Below are positions 9,046-17,392 of a stretch of 64,000 nt of DNA, one piece after another; the stretch's first letter is position 1, and every line of letters begins with the position of its first letter. This DNA comes from JAEUWI01 sp942492815 (GTDB lineage Bacteria; Hydrogenedentota; Hydrogenedentia; Hydrogenedentales; JAEUWI01), in assembly GCA_942492815.1 (NCBI GenBank), contig OW818658.1, positions 4,588,001 to 4,652,000 on the forward strand. The letters are read 5' to 3'. The notes beneath the pieces were generated by a model. It saw nothing but the letters and a program-made list of their open reading frames with translations, was not told the DNA's origin and ran no database searches. The position numbers and the translations under genes were made by a program.

Positions 9046-9753
9046 ATGGCAGCATCTGGACGCGCGAAAAAGCTGGTAATCGCATTGACGGCGGCGGGCG
9101 CACTCGCCTTGGGAATCTGGCGTTTCACCGCCGAGGAGGCCCCCGTGCCCGTGGGCCAGGCGACGTCCGCGCCTCAGGGCCCGGAATGGCAGGATTTGCT
9201 GGGGGGGGAGCGGGCAAAGGCCTGGCGGAACATCACCGACGAATCCGAGATTTTCGAGATTCAAGGGGACACGCTCCACATCCCAGGCAACAGCCTGTAC
9301 CCGCTGCGCTATGTGTCCTGGGGCGACGAACGACTGGGGGATTTCGAACTCCATCTGGAGTTCAAGTTGGCGTCGGGCGCCAACAGCGGGATCTTCCTGC
9401 GCGCCCAACCCAACGACCCGGTGTACCGGGGCTTTGAGGTGCAGGTGCTGGACGACCACGGGGACCCACCGAACAAGAATGGATCGGGGGCGATTTACGA
9501 CGTGGTCACGCCCATGTTCAATCTGGCGCGCCCGGCAGGGGAGTGGAATTCCTACGACATCACGGTGCGCGGCACGAACATCGTGGTCGTCATGAATGGC
9601 TGGAAGGTCATCGACGCGGATCTGGCCCTCATGACCGAGCCCCTGGGGAAGTTTCCCGTGGCCTACGCCGACCTTCCTCGGGAGGGACTGCTGATGCTAC
9701 AGGACCACGGCGGCGAGGTTTGGTACCAGAATATCCGGCTGAAACTATTGTAA
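9046..9753 (+). CDS. DUF1080 (3-keto-disaccharide hydrolase-like) exported protein
   Basis: 235 residues with an N-terminal signal/anchor segment (KLVIALTAAGALALGIW, about 8-24). The rest is a single concanavalin-like jelly-roll of the DUF1080 family. Family features are visible: DLLGGERAKAWRN near the start, WGDERLGDFELHLEFKLA, NSGIFLRAQ, then GFEVQVLDDHGD, PAGEWNSYDITVRG, and EGLLMLQDHGGEVWYQNIRLK at the end. Members are abundant in Planctomycetes and relatives and some hydrolyse 3-keto-glycosides; substrate here unknown. It stands alone, between the divergent BON operon and the converging channel gene. Confidence 0.85.
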   Translation: MAASGRAKKLVIALTAAGALALGIWRFTAEEAPVPVGQATSAPQGPEWQDLLGGERAKAWRNITDESEIFEIQGDTLHIPGNSLYPLRYVSWGDERLGDFELHLEFKLASGANSGIFLRAQPNDPVYRGFEVQVLDDHGDPPNKNGSGAIYDVVTPMFNLARPAGEWNSYDITVRGTNIVVVMNGWKVIDADLALMTEPLGKFPVAYADLPREGLLMLQDHGGEVWYQNIRLKLL

Positions 9754-9791
9754 GGGGGCAGCCGCACGCCGGGACGGCTGCCCGATTCGCA

Positions 9792-10559
9792 TCAGCCCAT
9801 TTTGTGCTGCAGGAGCTCGCTCAATTCTTTGCTCAGCTCGACAATGCGCTGGTCCACGCTTTCCGGGGTCATGCGGTTCATCTTTTCCTTGTCGTGCACG
9901 ACCTGATAGTTGTTCAACACGGCACCGACGACGAGGTTGATAAGGAGGAAGGTGCTAATCATGACCCAGGAGACGAAGTAGGCGGTCACGACCCAGTAGT
10001 TGCCATGGGCGAGGCAGGCGCCGCGCAGTTCGGCCCAGGCGTCGCAGGTGAGGATGCGGAAGAGGGTGAAAAAGGACTCCTGGAGATTGCCGAATTCCGC
10101 GGGCTGGACCTTGCCGAAGAGCTCCACGCCCATAACGGCGTAGATGTAGAAGCTGATGAACATGAGCAGGGCAATGTAGGTCATGGACGTGAGCGACTTC
10201 ATCAACACGGTCACGATGAGCCGGAGTTCAGGCAGGCCGTCGACAAGGCGGAGCACCCGGAAGACCCGGAGTATCCGCAGCAATGTGGCGATAGTGGTAA
10301 TGTTGGGGACGAAAGCGGAGCCGACCACGATGATATCGAAGATGTTCCAGCCGCTCTTGAAGTAAGCCGCGGTGCTCTCCCGCGCATAGAATTTGAGTGC
10401 GATTTCGGCCACAAAGATCCAGATACAGATCCACTCCAGCGTGTAGAGAATCGGATAAGGCTCGTAGGTGGAGATGCCGATCAGGGTGGCGTTGAAGACG
10501 ATAACCCCGAGGATGATTTTCCCGAAGGTACTATGATTGATCATGGCTTTGGCGTTCAT
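9792..10559 (-). CDS. Voltage-gated cation channel (bacterial NaV-type, one domain)
   Basis: 255 residues, the size of a NaChBac-type single-domain channel that works as a tetramer. S1-S4 span about 12-110. S4 carries Arg every third residue (LLRILRVFRVLRLV, R95-R104). S5 is at about 123-148, the pore helix and filter at about 163-180, and S6 at about 190-217 (ISTFLLINLVVGAVLNNY). A C-terminal helical tail (about 225-255) fits the coiled coil of this family. The filter reads TCDAWAE (171-177), whereas NaChBac has TLESWAS, so the Glu of the selectivity ring is Asp and there is an extra acid outside. Ion preference therefore cannot be assumed to be sodium. Confidence 0.9.
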   Translation of the reverse strand: MNAKAMINHSTFGKIILGVIVFNATLIGISTYEPYPILYTLEWICIWIFVAEIALKFYARESTAAYFKSGWNIFDIIVVGSAFVPNITTIATLLRILRVFRVLRLVDGLPELRLIVTVLMKSLTSMTYIALLMFISFYIYAVMGVELFGKVQPAEFGNLQESFFTLFRILTCDAWAELRGACLAHGNYWVVTAYFVSWVMISTFLLINLVVGAVLNNYQVVHDKEKMNRMTPESVDQRIVELSKELSELLQHKMG

Positions 10560-10686
10560 TGGGTGCTGGTTCCTCGTCCCCGGCTTGCTGCGAATAACGA
10601 AATGCCCTGTTGGGGCCGCGCTAGTCTAGCAAATGGAGTCGGCGGGAGGAAATGGGCGGGGAAGGGTTTAACGCGAGCTTGCGGCG

Positions 10687-10889
10687 CGTGCCACACGATC
10701 TCGCCGAAAGGCGAGTTCGAGTGCCTTGCGCCTCGCCCACTCTGCCTATCAGGCGCAACCATGCACTACCCTCTTGCACCAGAGCACTCGCACTGAGCAC
10801 AAAAGGACCGGTCCGAAACACCCGCGATCACCCTGGCTGCCGACCCTCAGCGCACTCGAACTCGCCTTACGGCGAGATCGTGTGGCACG
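10687..10889. repeat. Paired inverted-repeat element, copy 1 (REP/MITE-like)
   Basis: Two 38-base units in inverted orientation, at 10687-10724 and 10852-10889, enclose 127 bases. They match with one mismatch (TTTC loop against TTAC). Each unit is itself an imperfect palindrome with the core CTCGCC-GAAA-GGCGAG. The same arrangement recurs at 53881-54084 with a 128-base spacer, and the two spacers share GCAAAAGGACCG-like sequence at about the same offset. No transposase is encoded inside, so it is non-autonomous. Confidence 0.85.
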
Positions 10890-10938
10890 TTTGCTGTGAT
10901 CTGACTGGCGAGCGCGCAGCCAATGGGCTACCCACCTC

Positions 10939-10967
10939 TTTCCTTTGCCAACGCCGCGTCCTATAAT
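10939..10967 (+). promoter_or_regulatory. Promoter of the MaoC-like gene
   Basis: TTTCCT at 10939-10944 and a perfect TATAAT at 10962-10967, separated by 17 bases, about 60 bases before the ATG at 11029. It begins just beyond the repeat element at 10687-10889. Confidence 0.5.
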
Positions 10968-11028
10968 GACGGGGCCGTCGTCCTTTGACGATGCACCCTC
11001 TTCGCAACCCATAGAACGGCCTGCTGCC

Positions 11029-11934
11029 ATGACGACCAACAATCTCCTCATCCATTACGATTCGGTCCCCGGCTTTTTCCCCATTTACCGCCGCCTGCTG
11101 CTGGGGCGTCGCGCCCGGCATGTGAAGGGGGAGGTGCTGCCCCACTTCCACGGCGTGTGGCCTGGCGCACAGGCCGACGCGGCGCTGATAAAACGCTATG
11201 CGGAAGTCTGCGGCCTGCCGGACGATGGCTTCTATCCCCTGCTCTATCCCCATGTGCTGACTTCGGCGATTCACATCGATTTCATCAGCCGGCCCGAGTT
11301 TCCCCTCTCCCCCATGGGCGCGGTACACACGCGGATGCACGTGTTGCAGCACGCCCCGATTGCAGCGGACGCGGTGGTGGATATTGAGTGTAAGCTGACG
11401 TCGACCCGCGTTCTCAAGCCCGGCATCGAATTTGAGATCACCACCACCCTCGCTCAGAACGGTGTGAAGGTCTGGGAAAGCCTGAGCGCCAACCTGATCC
11501 GGGGCAAGAAATTCGGCGAGCCGGAGGAAGCCTCCGATTTTTCCCAACTGCCCGATCTGGAGAGCGAGCCCGTCGAAACGGGCTGGAAGGTGCCCAAAGA
11601 CATGGGCTGGCGCTATGCAAAGATTACGGGGGACTACAACCCCATCCACGTCTCCCGGGTGCTGGCGAAATTCATGGGCTTTGACCGCGACCTGATCCAC
11701 GGCATGTGGTCGGCCGCGCGCTGCCTGGCCCACCTGCCCCAACTGGACACCACACAGCCGATCCGCGCGGATATCCTGTTCAAGGGGCCGGTCTACATGG
11801 AGAGCGACGTGGCCATGAAACGCGTCACGGGGGAATCGGGGCAGCTTTTTGATCTATACTGCGCGGGCAACCCCCGCCCCGTCATCCGCGGGCGTGTGCG
11901 TCAAGAACAGGCCGGTGCCACGCTGGCACCCTGA
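11029..11934 (+). CDS. MaoC-family (R)-specific enoyl hydratase-like, double hot-dog
   Basis: 301 residues. The start at 11029 (MTTNNLLIHY) is preferred over an upstream in-frame Met at 10945, which would place coding sequence over the TATAAT promoter. The C-terminal half holds the MaoC hydratase motif ITGDYNPIHVS with the catalytic Asp202/His207 pair, then DLIHGMW; the N-terminal half (about 40-165) looks like a second, non-catalytic hot-dog. This two-domain plan matches MaoC-like dehydratases acting on acyl-CoA or acyl-carrier substrates. It is followed 15 bases later by yajQ, possibly in the same transcript. Confidence 0.82.
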   Translation: MTTNNLLIHYDSVPGFFPIYRRLLLGRRARHVKGEVLPHFHGVWPGAQADAALIKRYAEVCGLPDDGFYPLLYPHVLTSAIHIDFISRPEFPLSPMGAVHTRMHVLQHAPIAADAVVDIECKLTSTRVLKPGIEFEITTTLAQNGVKVWESLSANLIRGKKFGEPEEASDFSQLPDLESEPVETGWKVPKDMGWRYAKITGDYNPIHVSRVLAKFMGFDRDLIHGMWSAARCLAHLPQLDTTQPIRADILFKGPVYMESDVAMKRVTGESGQLFDLYCAGNPRPVIRGRVRQEQAGATLAP

Positions 11935-11949
11935 GAAAGGAATACCCGA

Positions 11950-12441
11950 ATGCCGTCTTTCGATGTGGTCAATAAAGTTGACCTCCAGGAAGTGGACAAT
12001 GCCGTCAACATCACGACGAAGACCATCACCACGCGCTATGACTTCCGCGATTCCGATACGGAGATCAATCTGGACCGCAAGGATCTGAAGATCACCATCT
12101 CCACGGAAAACACCATGCGCTTGGACGCGGTGAAGGATACGCTGGCGAGTAACCTGATCAAGCGCGGCGTGAGCCCCAAGGCGCTGGAGTACAAGGAACC
12201 GGAAGGCACCTCCAAGGGGGGTGTGCGCGTGACGGTTTCGCTGAAGCAGGGCATCGACAAGGAAATCGCGAAGAAGATCACGAAGCTCATCAAGGAAAAG
12301 GGCCTCAAGGTGCAGGCCCAGATCCAGGACGATCAGGTGCGTGTCACCGGCAAGAGCATCGACGATCTGCAGACGGTGATTGCGATCCTCAAGGCCGAGG
12401 ACATGGAAATCCCGTTGCAGTATGTGAATATGAAGAGCTGA
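11950..12441 (+). CDS. yajQ: YajQ-family nucleotide-binding protein
   Basis: 163 residues, full family length. The N-terminus MPSFDVVNKVDLQEVDNA is the family signature, followed by TTRYDFRDSDTEI and the C-terminal VRVTGKSIDDLQTVI. YajQ proteins have two ferredoxin-like folds, bind nucleotides including cyclic di-GMP in some species, and have been linked to tRNA/RNA binding and virulence regulation. An AAAGGA ribosome-binding site lies 9 bases before the start. It follows the MaoC gene closely. Confidence 0.95.
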   Translation: MPSFDVVNKVDLQEVDNAVNITTKTITTRYDFRDSDTEINLDRKDLKITISTENTMRLDAVKDTLASNLIKRGVSPKALEYKEPEGTSKGGVRVTVSLKQGIDKEIAKKITKLIKEKGLKVQAQIQDDQVRVTGKSIDDLQTVIAILKAEDMEIPLQYVNMKS

Positions 12442-12467
12442 ACGAAGGAAATCTGACACCCTGCCTA

Positions 12468-12519
12468 TTCCGTGAGTTTCCGTGGCCGATCTTTCTTTTG
12501 ACCACGGAAATGCACGGAA
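12468..12519. repeat. Inverted repeat built from CACGGAA units
   Basis: Arms at 12468-12485 and 12502-12519 match at 16 of 18 positions around a 16-base loop; each arm contains two TTCCGTG/CACGGAA units. A further TTTCACGGAAGG follows and supplies the ribosome-binding site of the next gene. One of several short-unit repeat families in this window. Confidence 0.7.
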
Positions 12520-12542
12520 TTTCACGGAAGGAGAAAGCCCGG

Positions 12543-13631
12543 ATGCGCATCGCAGTCACCATTCTTTTCACGACGTTGGTCATCTCGTCCGCAATCCACG
12601 CCGCCGAGAAAGGGCCGATAACGCTTCACCCGAAGGTTACGTCCCTGCCCACGGACGCCATGGGGCCTTTTGTGCGCCTCGCGGACAACCGGATTCTGGC
12701 GGTAGACAAGAATCTGGTTCGGGCAAGCAGTGATGAAGGGGCGACGTGGGAAACGTGGCCGCTGGAAGTGGGCATGAACTTTGAGGTCAGCAATGAGCGG
12801 GCGCTCCTGCTCACCCGCGAGGGAACGCTCATCCTGGCGTGCATGAACAATGCGGAGCTGGTGTGGAAGTGGAACAAGGAAATTCACGATGCCGACCCCG
12901 GCACGACGCTGCCCACCTATGCCCTGCGCAGCCTGGACAACGGCAAGACCTGGGAGAAGCCGCAGAAGCTCCACGATGAGTGGAGCGGCGCCGTTCGCAA
13001 CATGATCCAGGCGAAGGATGGCAAGGTGGTCTTCACGGCCATGCGCCTGTTGAACAAGCCGGGCCGCCACTCGGTGCTGACCTACGCCTCGACGGATCAG
13101 GGCGCAAGCTGGAAGCCGAGCAACGTAATCGATCTGGGTGGCAACGGCCACCACGACGGCGCGACGGAAGCTACGGTCATTGAATTGAACGACGGCCGGC
13201 TTTGGAAATTGATCCGCACGAATTTCGGCAAATTCTGGGAGGCCCATTCCGAGGATGGCTTCTACTGGAAGAGCATGGGGCCGACCGCGATCCCCGCGAG
13301 CAGCGCGCCGGGCCAATTGTTCCGCCTTCAGAGCGGGCGTATCCTGCTGGTGTGGAACCGGCCCTTCCCCGAGGGGCAGACGAGCTTCCCCCTATCCGGG
13401 GGCGACAATGAATGGTCCGAAGTGCCGGTGAGCAATCACCGCTGGGAACTCTCCGCCGCCCTTTCTGAGGATGAAGGCAAGACCTGGACCATACCGGTAG
13501 TGCTGGCCCACCAGGAGGGCGCTTCCCTCGCCTACCCCTACCTCTTCGAACAGGCGCCGGGCCGGCTCTGGCTCACGACCATGCAGGGAGGCATCCGCAT
13601 TGCCCTGAACGAATCGGATCTGCTTCAATAG
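12543..13631 (+). CDS. Exported sialidase/neuraminidase-like beta-propeller
   Basis: 362 residues. The start at 12543 is chosen for the AAGGAG site just upstream and the signal peptide it yields (MRIAVTILFTTLVISSAIHA). Asp-box repeats of the sialidase fold (S-x-D-x-G-x-T-W) are clear: SSDEGATWET, SLDNGKTWEKP, STDQGASWKPS and SEDEGKTWTIP. The family includes sialidases and many related glycoside-cleaving or binding proteins common in Planctomycetes-like genomes. It precedes the PhyH and DapA-family genes by a 31-base gap, so a sugar- or sialic-acid-related operon is possible but unproven. Confidence 0.8.
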   Translation: MRIAVTILFTTLVISSAIHAAEKGPITLHPKVTSLPTDAMGPFVRLADNRILAVDKNLVRASSDEGATWETWPLEVGMNFEVSNERALLLTREGTLILACMNNAELVWKWNKEIHDADPGTTLPTYALRSLDNGKTWEKPQKLHDEWSGAVRNMIQAKDGKVVFTAMRLLNKPGRHSVLTYASTDQGASWKPSNVIDLGGNGHHDGATEATVIELNDGRLWKLIRTNFGKFWEAHSEDGFYWKSMGPTAIPASSAPGQLFRLQSGRILLVWNRPFPEGQTSFPLSGGDNEWSEVPVSNHRWELSAALSEDEGKTWTIPVVLAHQEGASLAYPYLFEQAPGRLWLTTMQGGIRIALNESDLLQ

Positions 13632-13662
13632 TCGCTCAACGGGCAAGCGAGGTGAACCGACG

Positions 13663-14520
13663 ATGGATCTGGAAAAGCGTGAACAACTTGATGTGGACGG
13701 TTTTTGTGTCATCCCCAATCTGCTGCCACCGGCGTTGCTGGCGCGGATCCAGGCGGAGTCGAACCGGATTCTGGAGGCCCTTCCCAAAGAGCACGAGCAG
13801 GACAACCGTTCGACAGGCAGCATGGTCAGTGTTTACGAGAGCCCGGTCTTTGCCGAATTGATTGCGCTGCCCGAGGCGCAGGCGGCCCTGCGCTCACTTG
13901 GCTTCAGTGAGGCGGGCTTCTCCAGCGGTTATATCATCAGCAAACCGGCAAAGAGCCCGCGCCTCTTCTGGCACTATGACTGGGCCGGCTGGGACGCGCC
14001 CGAATCGTTTACCGTGCGTCCCACACCGCAGGTGTTCTTCATGTATTACCTGGTCAACACGACACCCCACAACGGCTGCCTCCGGGTCGTGCCCGGATCG
14101 CACCTCGGGGACAACGACCTGATTCCCCTGCTGGACGAGGCCCACGCGCCCGAATTGCGATCGGCCGAGAACCTGGACCGGCCCGCCTTCAGCGATCGAC
14201 CCGACGAAGCGAATGTGCCCATCACGGCGGGCGATCTGCTCATCGGCGATTCGCGCCTGCTCCACGCGTCCCATGCGAACGAGAGCGACGAACGGCGCAC
14301 GGTAATCACCCTGTGGTTTCACCCCGATCCCCAGACCTTTGGCGGACGTCTTCAGGCCTTCTGCGCGAACATGGCCGCACAACCGCCCAAGGAATGGCCC
14401 GAGGACGCCCGGGAGAAGGTGAGTGCGGTGCTGTGTCGCTACGACGGTGAAGAAGAGGCCTGGCCCTGGAACCGCCACCGGCCCTATTCGGCACCCGTGG
14501 CGGGATCGCCCGCGCCATGA
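13663..14520 (+). CDS. Phytanoyl-CoA dioxygenase (PhyH) family protein
   Basis: 285 residues, an Fe(II)/2-oxoglutarate-dependent oxygenase. The iron ligands are visible as His104-x-Asp106 (LFWHYDWAGWD) and a distal His near 201 (LLHASHANES), with Arg at 211-212 in position to bind 2-oxoglutarate. NTTPHNGCLRVVPGSHLGD is the family core. A GCGAGGTGA ribosome-binding site precedes the start. The stop overlaps the next gene by ATGA, coupling it to a DapA-type aldolase. PhyH proteins hydroxylate diverse small molecules; substrate unknown. Confidence 0.87.
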   Translation: MDLEKREQLDVDGFCVIPNLLPPALLARIQAESNRILEALPKEHEQDNRSTGSMVSVYESPVFAELIALPEAQAALRSLGFSEAGFSSGYIISKPAKSPRLFWHYDWAGWDAPESFTVRPTPQVFFMYYLVNTTPHNGCLRVVPGSHLGDNDLIPLLDEAHAPELRSAENLDRPAFSDRPDEANVPITAGDLLIGDSRLLHASHANESDERRTVITLWFHPDPQTFGGRLQAFCANMAAQPPKEWPEDAREKVSAVLCRYDGEEEAWPWNRHRPYSAPVAGSPAP

Positions 14521-15428
14521 ACCCCACCACAGACCTCCGCGGCATCATCACAGTGCTCAATACGCCTTTCAACCCCGATGACACCCTCGATCTTCCGGGT
14601 CTCGCGCGCAACGTGGAGAATGCGATCCAGGCGGGCGTCGCGGGCTTCCTCGTGCCCGCCATGGCGAGTGAAGTGGGTGCCCTCACCGAGGAAGAGCGGG
14701 CCGCGGTGGTCCAGTGCACTGTAGAGACTTCGGCGGGGCGCGTGCCGATCATCGGCGGGGCCTCCGCGCCTGATCAGGCCGCGCGGGTGAATGCCGCCCA
14801 AAAGCTCAGCGCACTGGGCTGCGCGGGTGTGCTCGTGAGCATGAACTATACCGACGACGCCACCTACACCCGCGATGTGGAGGAACTCGCCTCCCTCGAT
14901 CCCGGCTTCCTCATGCTGCAGGATTGGGACGCCAGCGGCTATGGCCTGCCCGTGCCCTTGATCAAGCGCCTCTTCGAGACCGTGCCCGCGTTCAAGTGCC
15001 TCAAGGTTGAGGTCGTGCCCGCAGGCCCGAAATACTCCGAAGTACTCCAAGTGACCAACGGCGGTCTCCACGTTTCCGGCGGCTGGGCGGTGGGCCAGAT
15101 CATCGAGGGCCTCGATCGCGGCGTACACGCCTTCATGCCCACCGGCATGCACCCCATATACACGGCCATCTACCAGCGCTACATTCGTGGCGAACGCGAG
15201 TCCGCCCGCGCACTCTTCGAAGAGTTGCTGCCCGTCCTCGCCTTCTCCAACCAGCACCTGGACATCTCCATTTACTTCTTCAAGCGCCTGCTCCACGCCC
15301 AGGGCATCTACGCCACGGACAAGGTCCGCTCGCCGAAGGTGGCCTTCGACGCGGTACACCAGAAGATCGCCGACGGACTAATCGAGCGCGTGATGGCGAT
15401 GGAAGCCCGGCTCGCGAGTGAGGGGTAG
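14517..15428 (+). CDS. Dihydrodipicolinate synthase / N-acetylneuraminate lyase family protein
   Basis: 303 residues of the class I aldolase (DapA/NanA) family. The Schiff-base lysine is probably Lys163 in KCLKVEVVPAG. The usual YNxP tyrosine motif is absent: the corresponding stretch reads FLMLQDWDASG (about 131-141), so a function other than dihydrodipicolinate synthesis is likely. The start overlaps the PhyH stop (ATGA). It could work with the sialidase-like protein upstream, since NanA-type lyases belong to the same fold, but this is inference. Confidence 0.75.
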   Translation: MNPTTDLRGIITVLNTPFNPDDTLDLPGLARNVENAIQAGVAGFLVPAMASEVGALTEEERAAVVQCTVETSAGRVPIIGGASAPDQAARVNAAQKLSALGCAGVLVSMNYTDDATYTRDVEELASLDPGFLMLQDWDASGYGLPVPLIKRLFETVPAFKCLKVEVVPAGPKYSEVLQVTNGGLHVSGGWAVGQIIEGLDRGVHAFMPTGMHPIYTAIYQRYIRGERESARALFEELLPVLAFSNQHLDISIYFFKRLLHAQGIYATDKVRSPKVAFDAVHQKIADGLIERVMAMEARLASEG

Positions 15429-15505
15429 ATTGATACCCCGATCGAATAGCTGAATTAAATTTCAGTTTATTGGAGAATCGGCCACAGGGTCTGATATAGT
15501 CGGAC

Positions 15506-15536
15506 CCAGTTTTCCACTGTCCACAAACAAAACTGG
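15506..15536 (+). promoter_or_regulatory. Stem-loop covering the ribosome-binding site of the Bro-N gene
   Basis: CCAGTTTT (15506-15513) can pair with AAAACTGG (15529-15536). The second arm runs into the GGAGAGGG ribosome-binding site of the gene at 15546. A TATAGT -10-like element lies at 15495-15500. The hairpin could reduce translation; no direct evidence. Confidence 0.35.
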
Positions 15537-15545
15537 AGAGGGCCG

Positions 15546-16403
15546 ATGGACCACGAAAAAGCACTTGCCGTCTTTGAGAACTTCAAAATCCGCCGGGTTT
15601 ACGACGAGAAGACCGAAACGTGGTATTTCTCCGTCGTGGACATCATCGCTGCGCTGATCCAGCAGCCGGATTTTCAGGCGGCACGAAACTATTGGAAAGT
15701 GCTGAAAAACCGCCTGAAAAAGGAGGGAAGCGAGTCGGTTACAAAATGTAACCGACTGAAGTTGCCCGCCGGGGACGGGAAATCCTACCTCACCGATGTG
15801 GCCGCGCCGGAGACCCTGCTGCGCCTCATCCAGTCGGTCCCCAGCCCAAAGGCCGAGCCGATCAAGCTCTGGCTCGCCAAGGTCGGCTACGAGCGGATGC
15901 AGGACATGAGCGACCCGGCCCGCTCCCTCGACCGCGCCCGCGACTATTGGCGCCAGCACGGACGCAGTGAGAAGTGGATCCAGCAGCGGATGATGGGCCA
16001 GGAGACCCGCAACAAGCTGACAGACTATTGGAAGGACCACGAGATTACGGGCGAAGAGGAATACGCGATCCTGACCAATATCATCCATCAGGAATGGAGC
16101 GGGGTTTCCGTCAAGAAGCACAAGGACCTGAAGGGCCTGAAGACCCAGAACCTGCGCGACCACATGAGCGAGGCGGAATTGATCTTCACGGCGCTTGCGG
16201 AGCTGTCCACGCGCCAGATCGCCGAGAGCGTGGAAGCCACCGGCATGACCGAGAACGCGGCGGCGGGCAAGCAAGGCGGAACGATTGCGAAAGGGGCGCG
16301 GCTCGAGCTGGAGCGAAAAACCGGTAAGCGCGTGGTGACGGAGGAGAGTTTCCTGCCGCCCGCGGCGGAACGGAAGAAAATCAAGGGGCCGGAGGAGGGG
16401 TGA
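15546..16403 (+). CDS. Bro-N domain protein (phage antirepressor-like)
   Basis: 285 residues. The N-terminal 110 residues follow the Bro-N pattern: ALAVFENFKIRRVYDE, TWYFSVVDIIAALI, ARNYWKVLKNRLKKEGSE, and YLTDVAAPETLLRLI. This domain binds DNA in phage antirepressors and baculovirus BRO proteins. The C-terminal half is charged and largely helical, with a Lys/Arg-rich tail, and no recognised domain. Free-standing chromosomal members are common and often lie in mobile patches. The DNA around and after it (to about 18.3 kb) is visibly richer in A and T than its neighbours, consistent with acquisition. Confidence 0.72.
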   Translation: MDHEKALAVFENFKIRRVYDEKTETWYFSVVDIIAALIQQPDFQAARNYWKVLKNRLKKEGSESVTKCNRLKLPAGDGKSYLTDVAAPETLLRLIQSVPSPKAEPIKLWLAKVGYERMQDMSDPARSLDRARDYWRQHGRSEKWIQQRMMGQETRNKLTDYWKDHEITGEEEYAILTNIIHQEWSGVSVKKHKDLKGLKTQNLRDHMSEAELIFTALAELSTRQIAESVEATGMTENAAAGKQGGTIAKGARLELERKTGKRVVTEESFLPPAAERKKIKGPEEG

Positions 16404-16641
16404 GGAATCGCCGCGCTCAACCCTGGGCTACGATATGTCGCCACTACGTGGCTATTCAGATGCTTTTCTGTGATCTGCTGCAGCGTCGTAGACTTGAAAA
16501 CTTATGGGTAATGACAAGAGCGGAGCTTGGGAACGAGAAAAACTTCGAGCCGCTTCGGCACATTTTCACTTGCCTTCTTTTCGCTCTTATGCTTTACTAT
16601 AGCAATCTGGCGATGCAGGGAACACTACTGAGGGCAACATC

Positions 16642-17277
16642 GTGGCAGCATCCATCAACCAGGCAGTTTACTTTGCGCTTGAAAGCCCCGACAAACGCTT
16701 TCGCGTTTTAAAAACAGCCTTTTCTGAGCGCATGAAGTCTTGGAGCAGGAGGTTTTCCTATTCCTTCCTGATCCTGCCCCCGGTGATTGGTATTGCCCTG
16801 CTCTGGACGGATGTATCGGATAATTTACCCCCCTCGGCTATTGGAATTCAGATATTCTTTCACGGTGTCTTCTCGCTCGTTATCTTCTGGAAAGTTCGGG
16901 TCTTGATACCACAGATTGACAACTTGACCTACGCACTGGAATCCGGCTTTCTAGTTGCCCGGCTGGACGACTCGCGCGAATTGTTTCGCACCGATCTTTC
17001 CAGAGTTTCCAAGGTGGAAATTGGAAATGATGGAAGCCCCGAGGCAATGCAGATGCGACTGGTTTCCAAGTGGAAGCTGACCGTCGGTGTGCCCACCTTG
17101 GAGAATATGGAGAAATTCGTCGCGGGGGTGGCGGCCCAAGTCCCGGTTGAGATTGAGCGGCGGAGTACGCCCTTGCCGATTTGGACAAAGCAGGCTATTG
17201 CAGTCGGTGCCTTCAGCTTGCTTTTCTTCATGCTCCTCTTTGCTGGCCTGGGTTATGCACTCGTCCAGTCTTACTGA
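16642..17277 (+). CDS. Membrane protein of unknown function, paralogue of the next gene
   Basis: 211 residues, starting at GTG 16642, with GAGGG 8 bases upstream. Two transmembrane segments are near 40-56 and 68-88, and a third ends the protein (AIAVGAFSLLFFMLLFAGLGY, about 186-206). Between them is a soluble PH-like stretch (about 95-175) with an LESGFLVARL core. The motif PTLENMEKFVAGV followed by PIWTKQ is shared with the gene at 17393 (PTLENMGDFIAEL, PWTRQ), so these are tandem paralogues. Function unknown. The region is AT-rich compared with the rest of the window. Confidence 0.65.
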   Translation: MAASINQAVYFALESPDKRFRVLKTAFSERMKSWSRRFSYSFLILPPVIGIALLWTDVSDNLPPSAIGIQIFFHGVFSLVIFWKVRVLIPQIDNLTYALESGFLVARLDDSRELFRTDLSRVSKVEIGNDGSPEAMQMRLVSKWKLTVGVPTLENMEKFVAGVAAQVPVEIERRSTPLPIWTKQAIAVGAFSLLFFMLLFAGLGYALVQSY

Positions 17278-17392
17278 ACCGGGACGTGGTGGGATATTTG
17301 CTGAGTGGGTCGCACCTCGTCCGAATACAGAATGTGTGCAGGTCGTGTTGGTTAAATCGAGAGCAAATGGGCAGGAAGGTTTGTCATCGGGC

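Noticed and set aside
16400..16711. 103-codon plus-strand frame between the Bro-N gene and the first membrane paralogue
   Set aside because: It overlaps the well-supported start at 16642 and has no recognisable content or signals.
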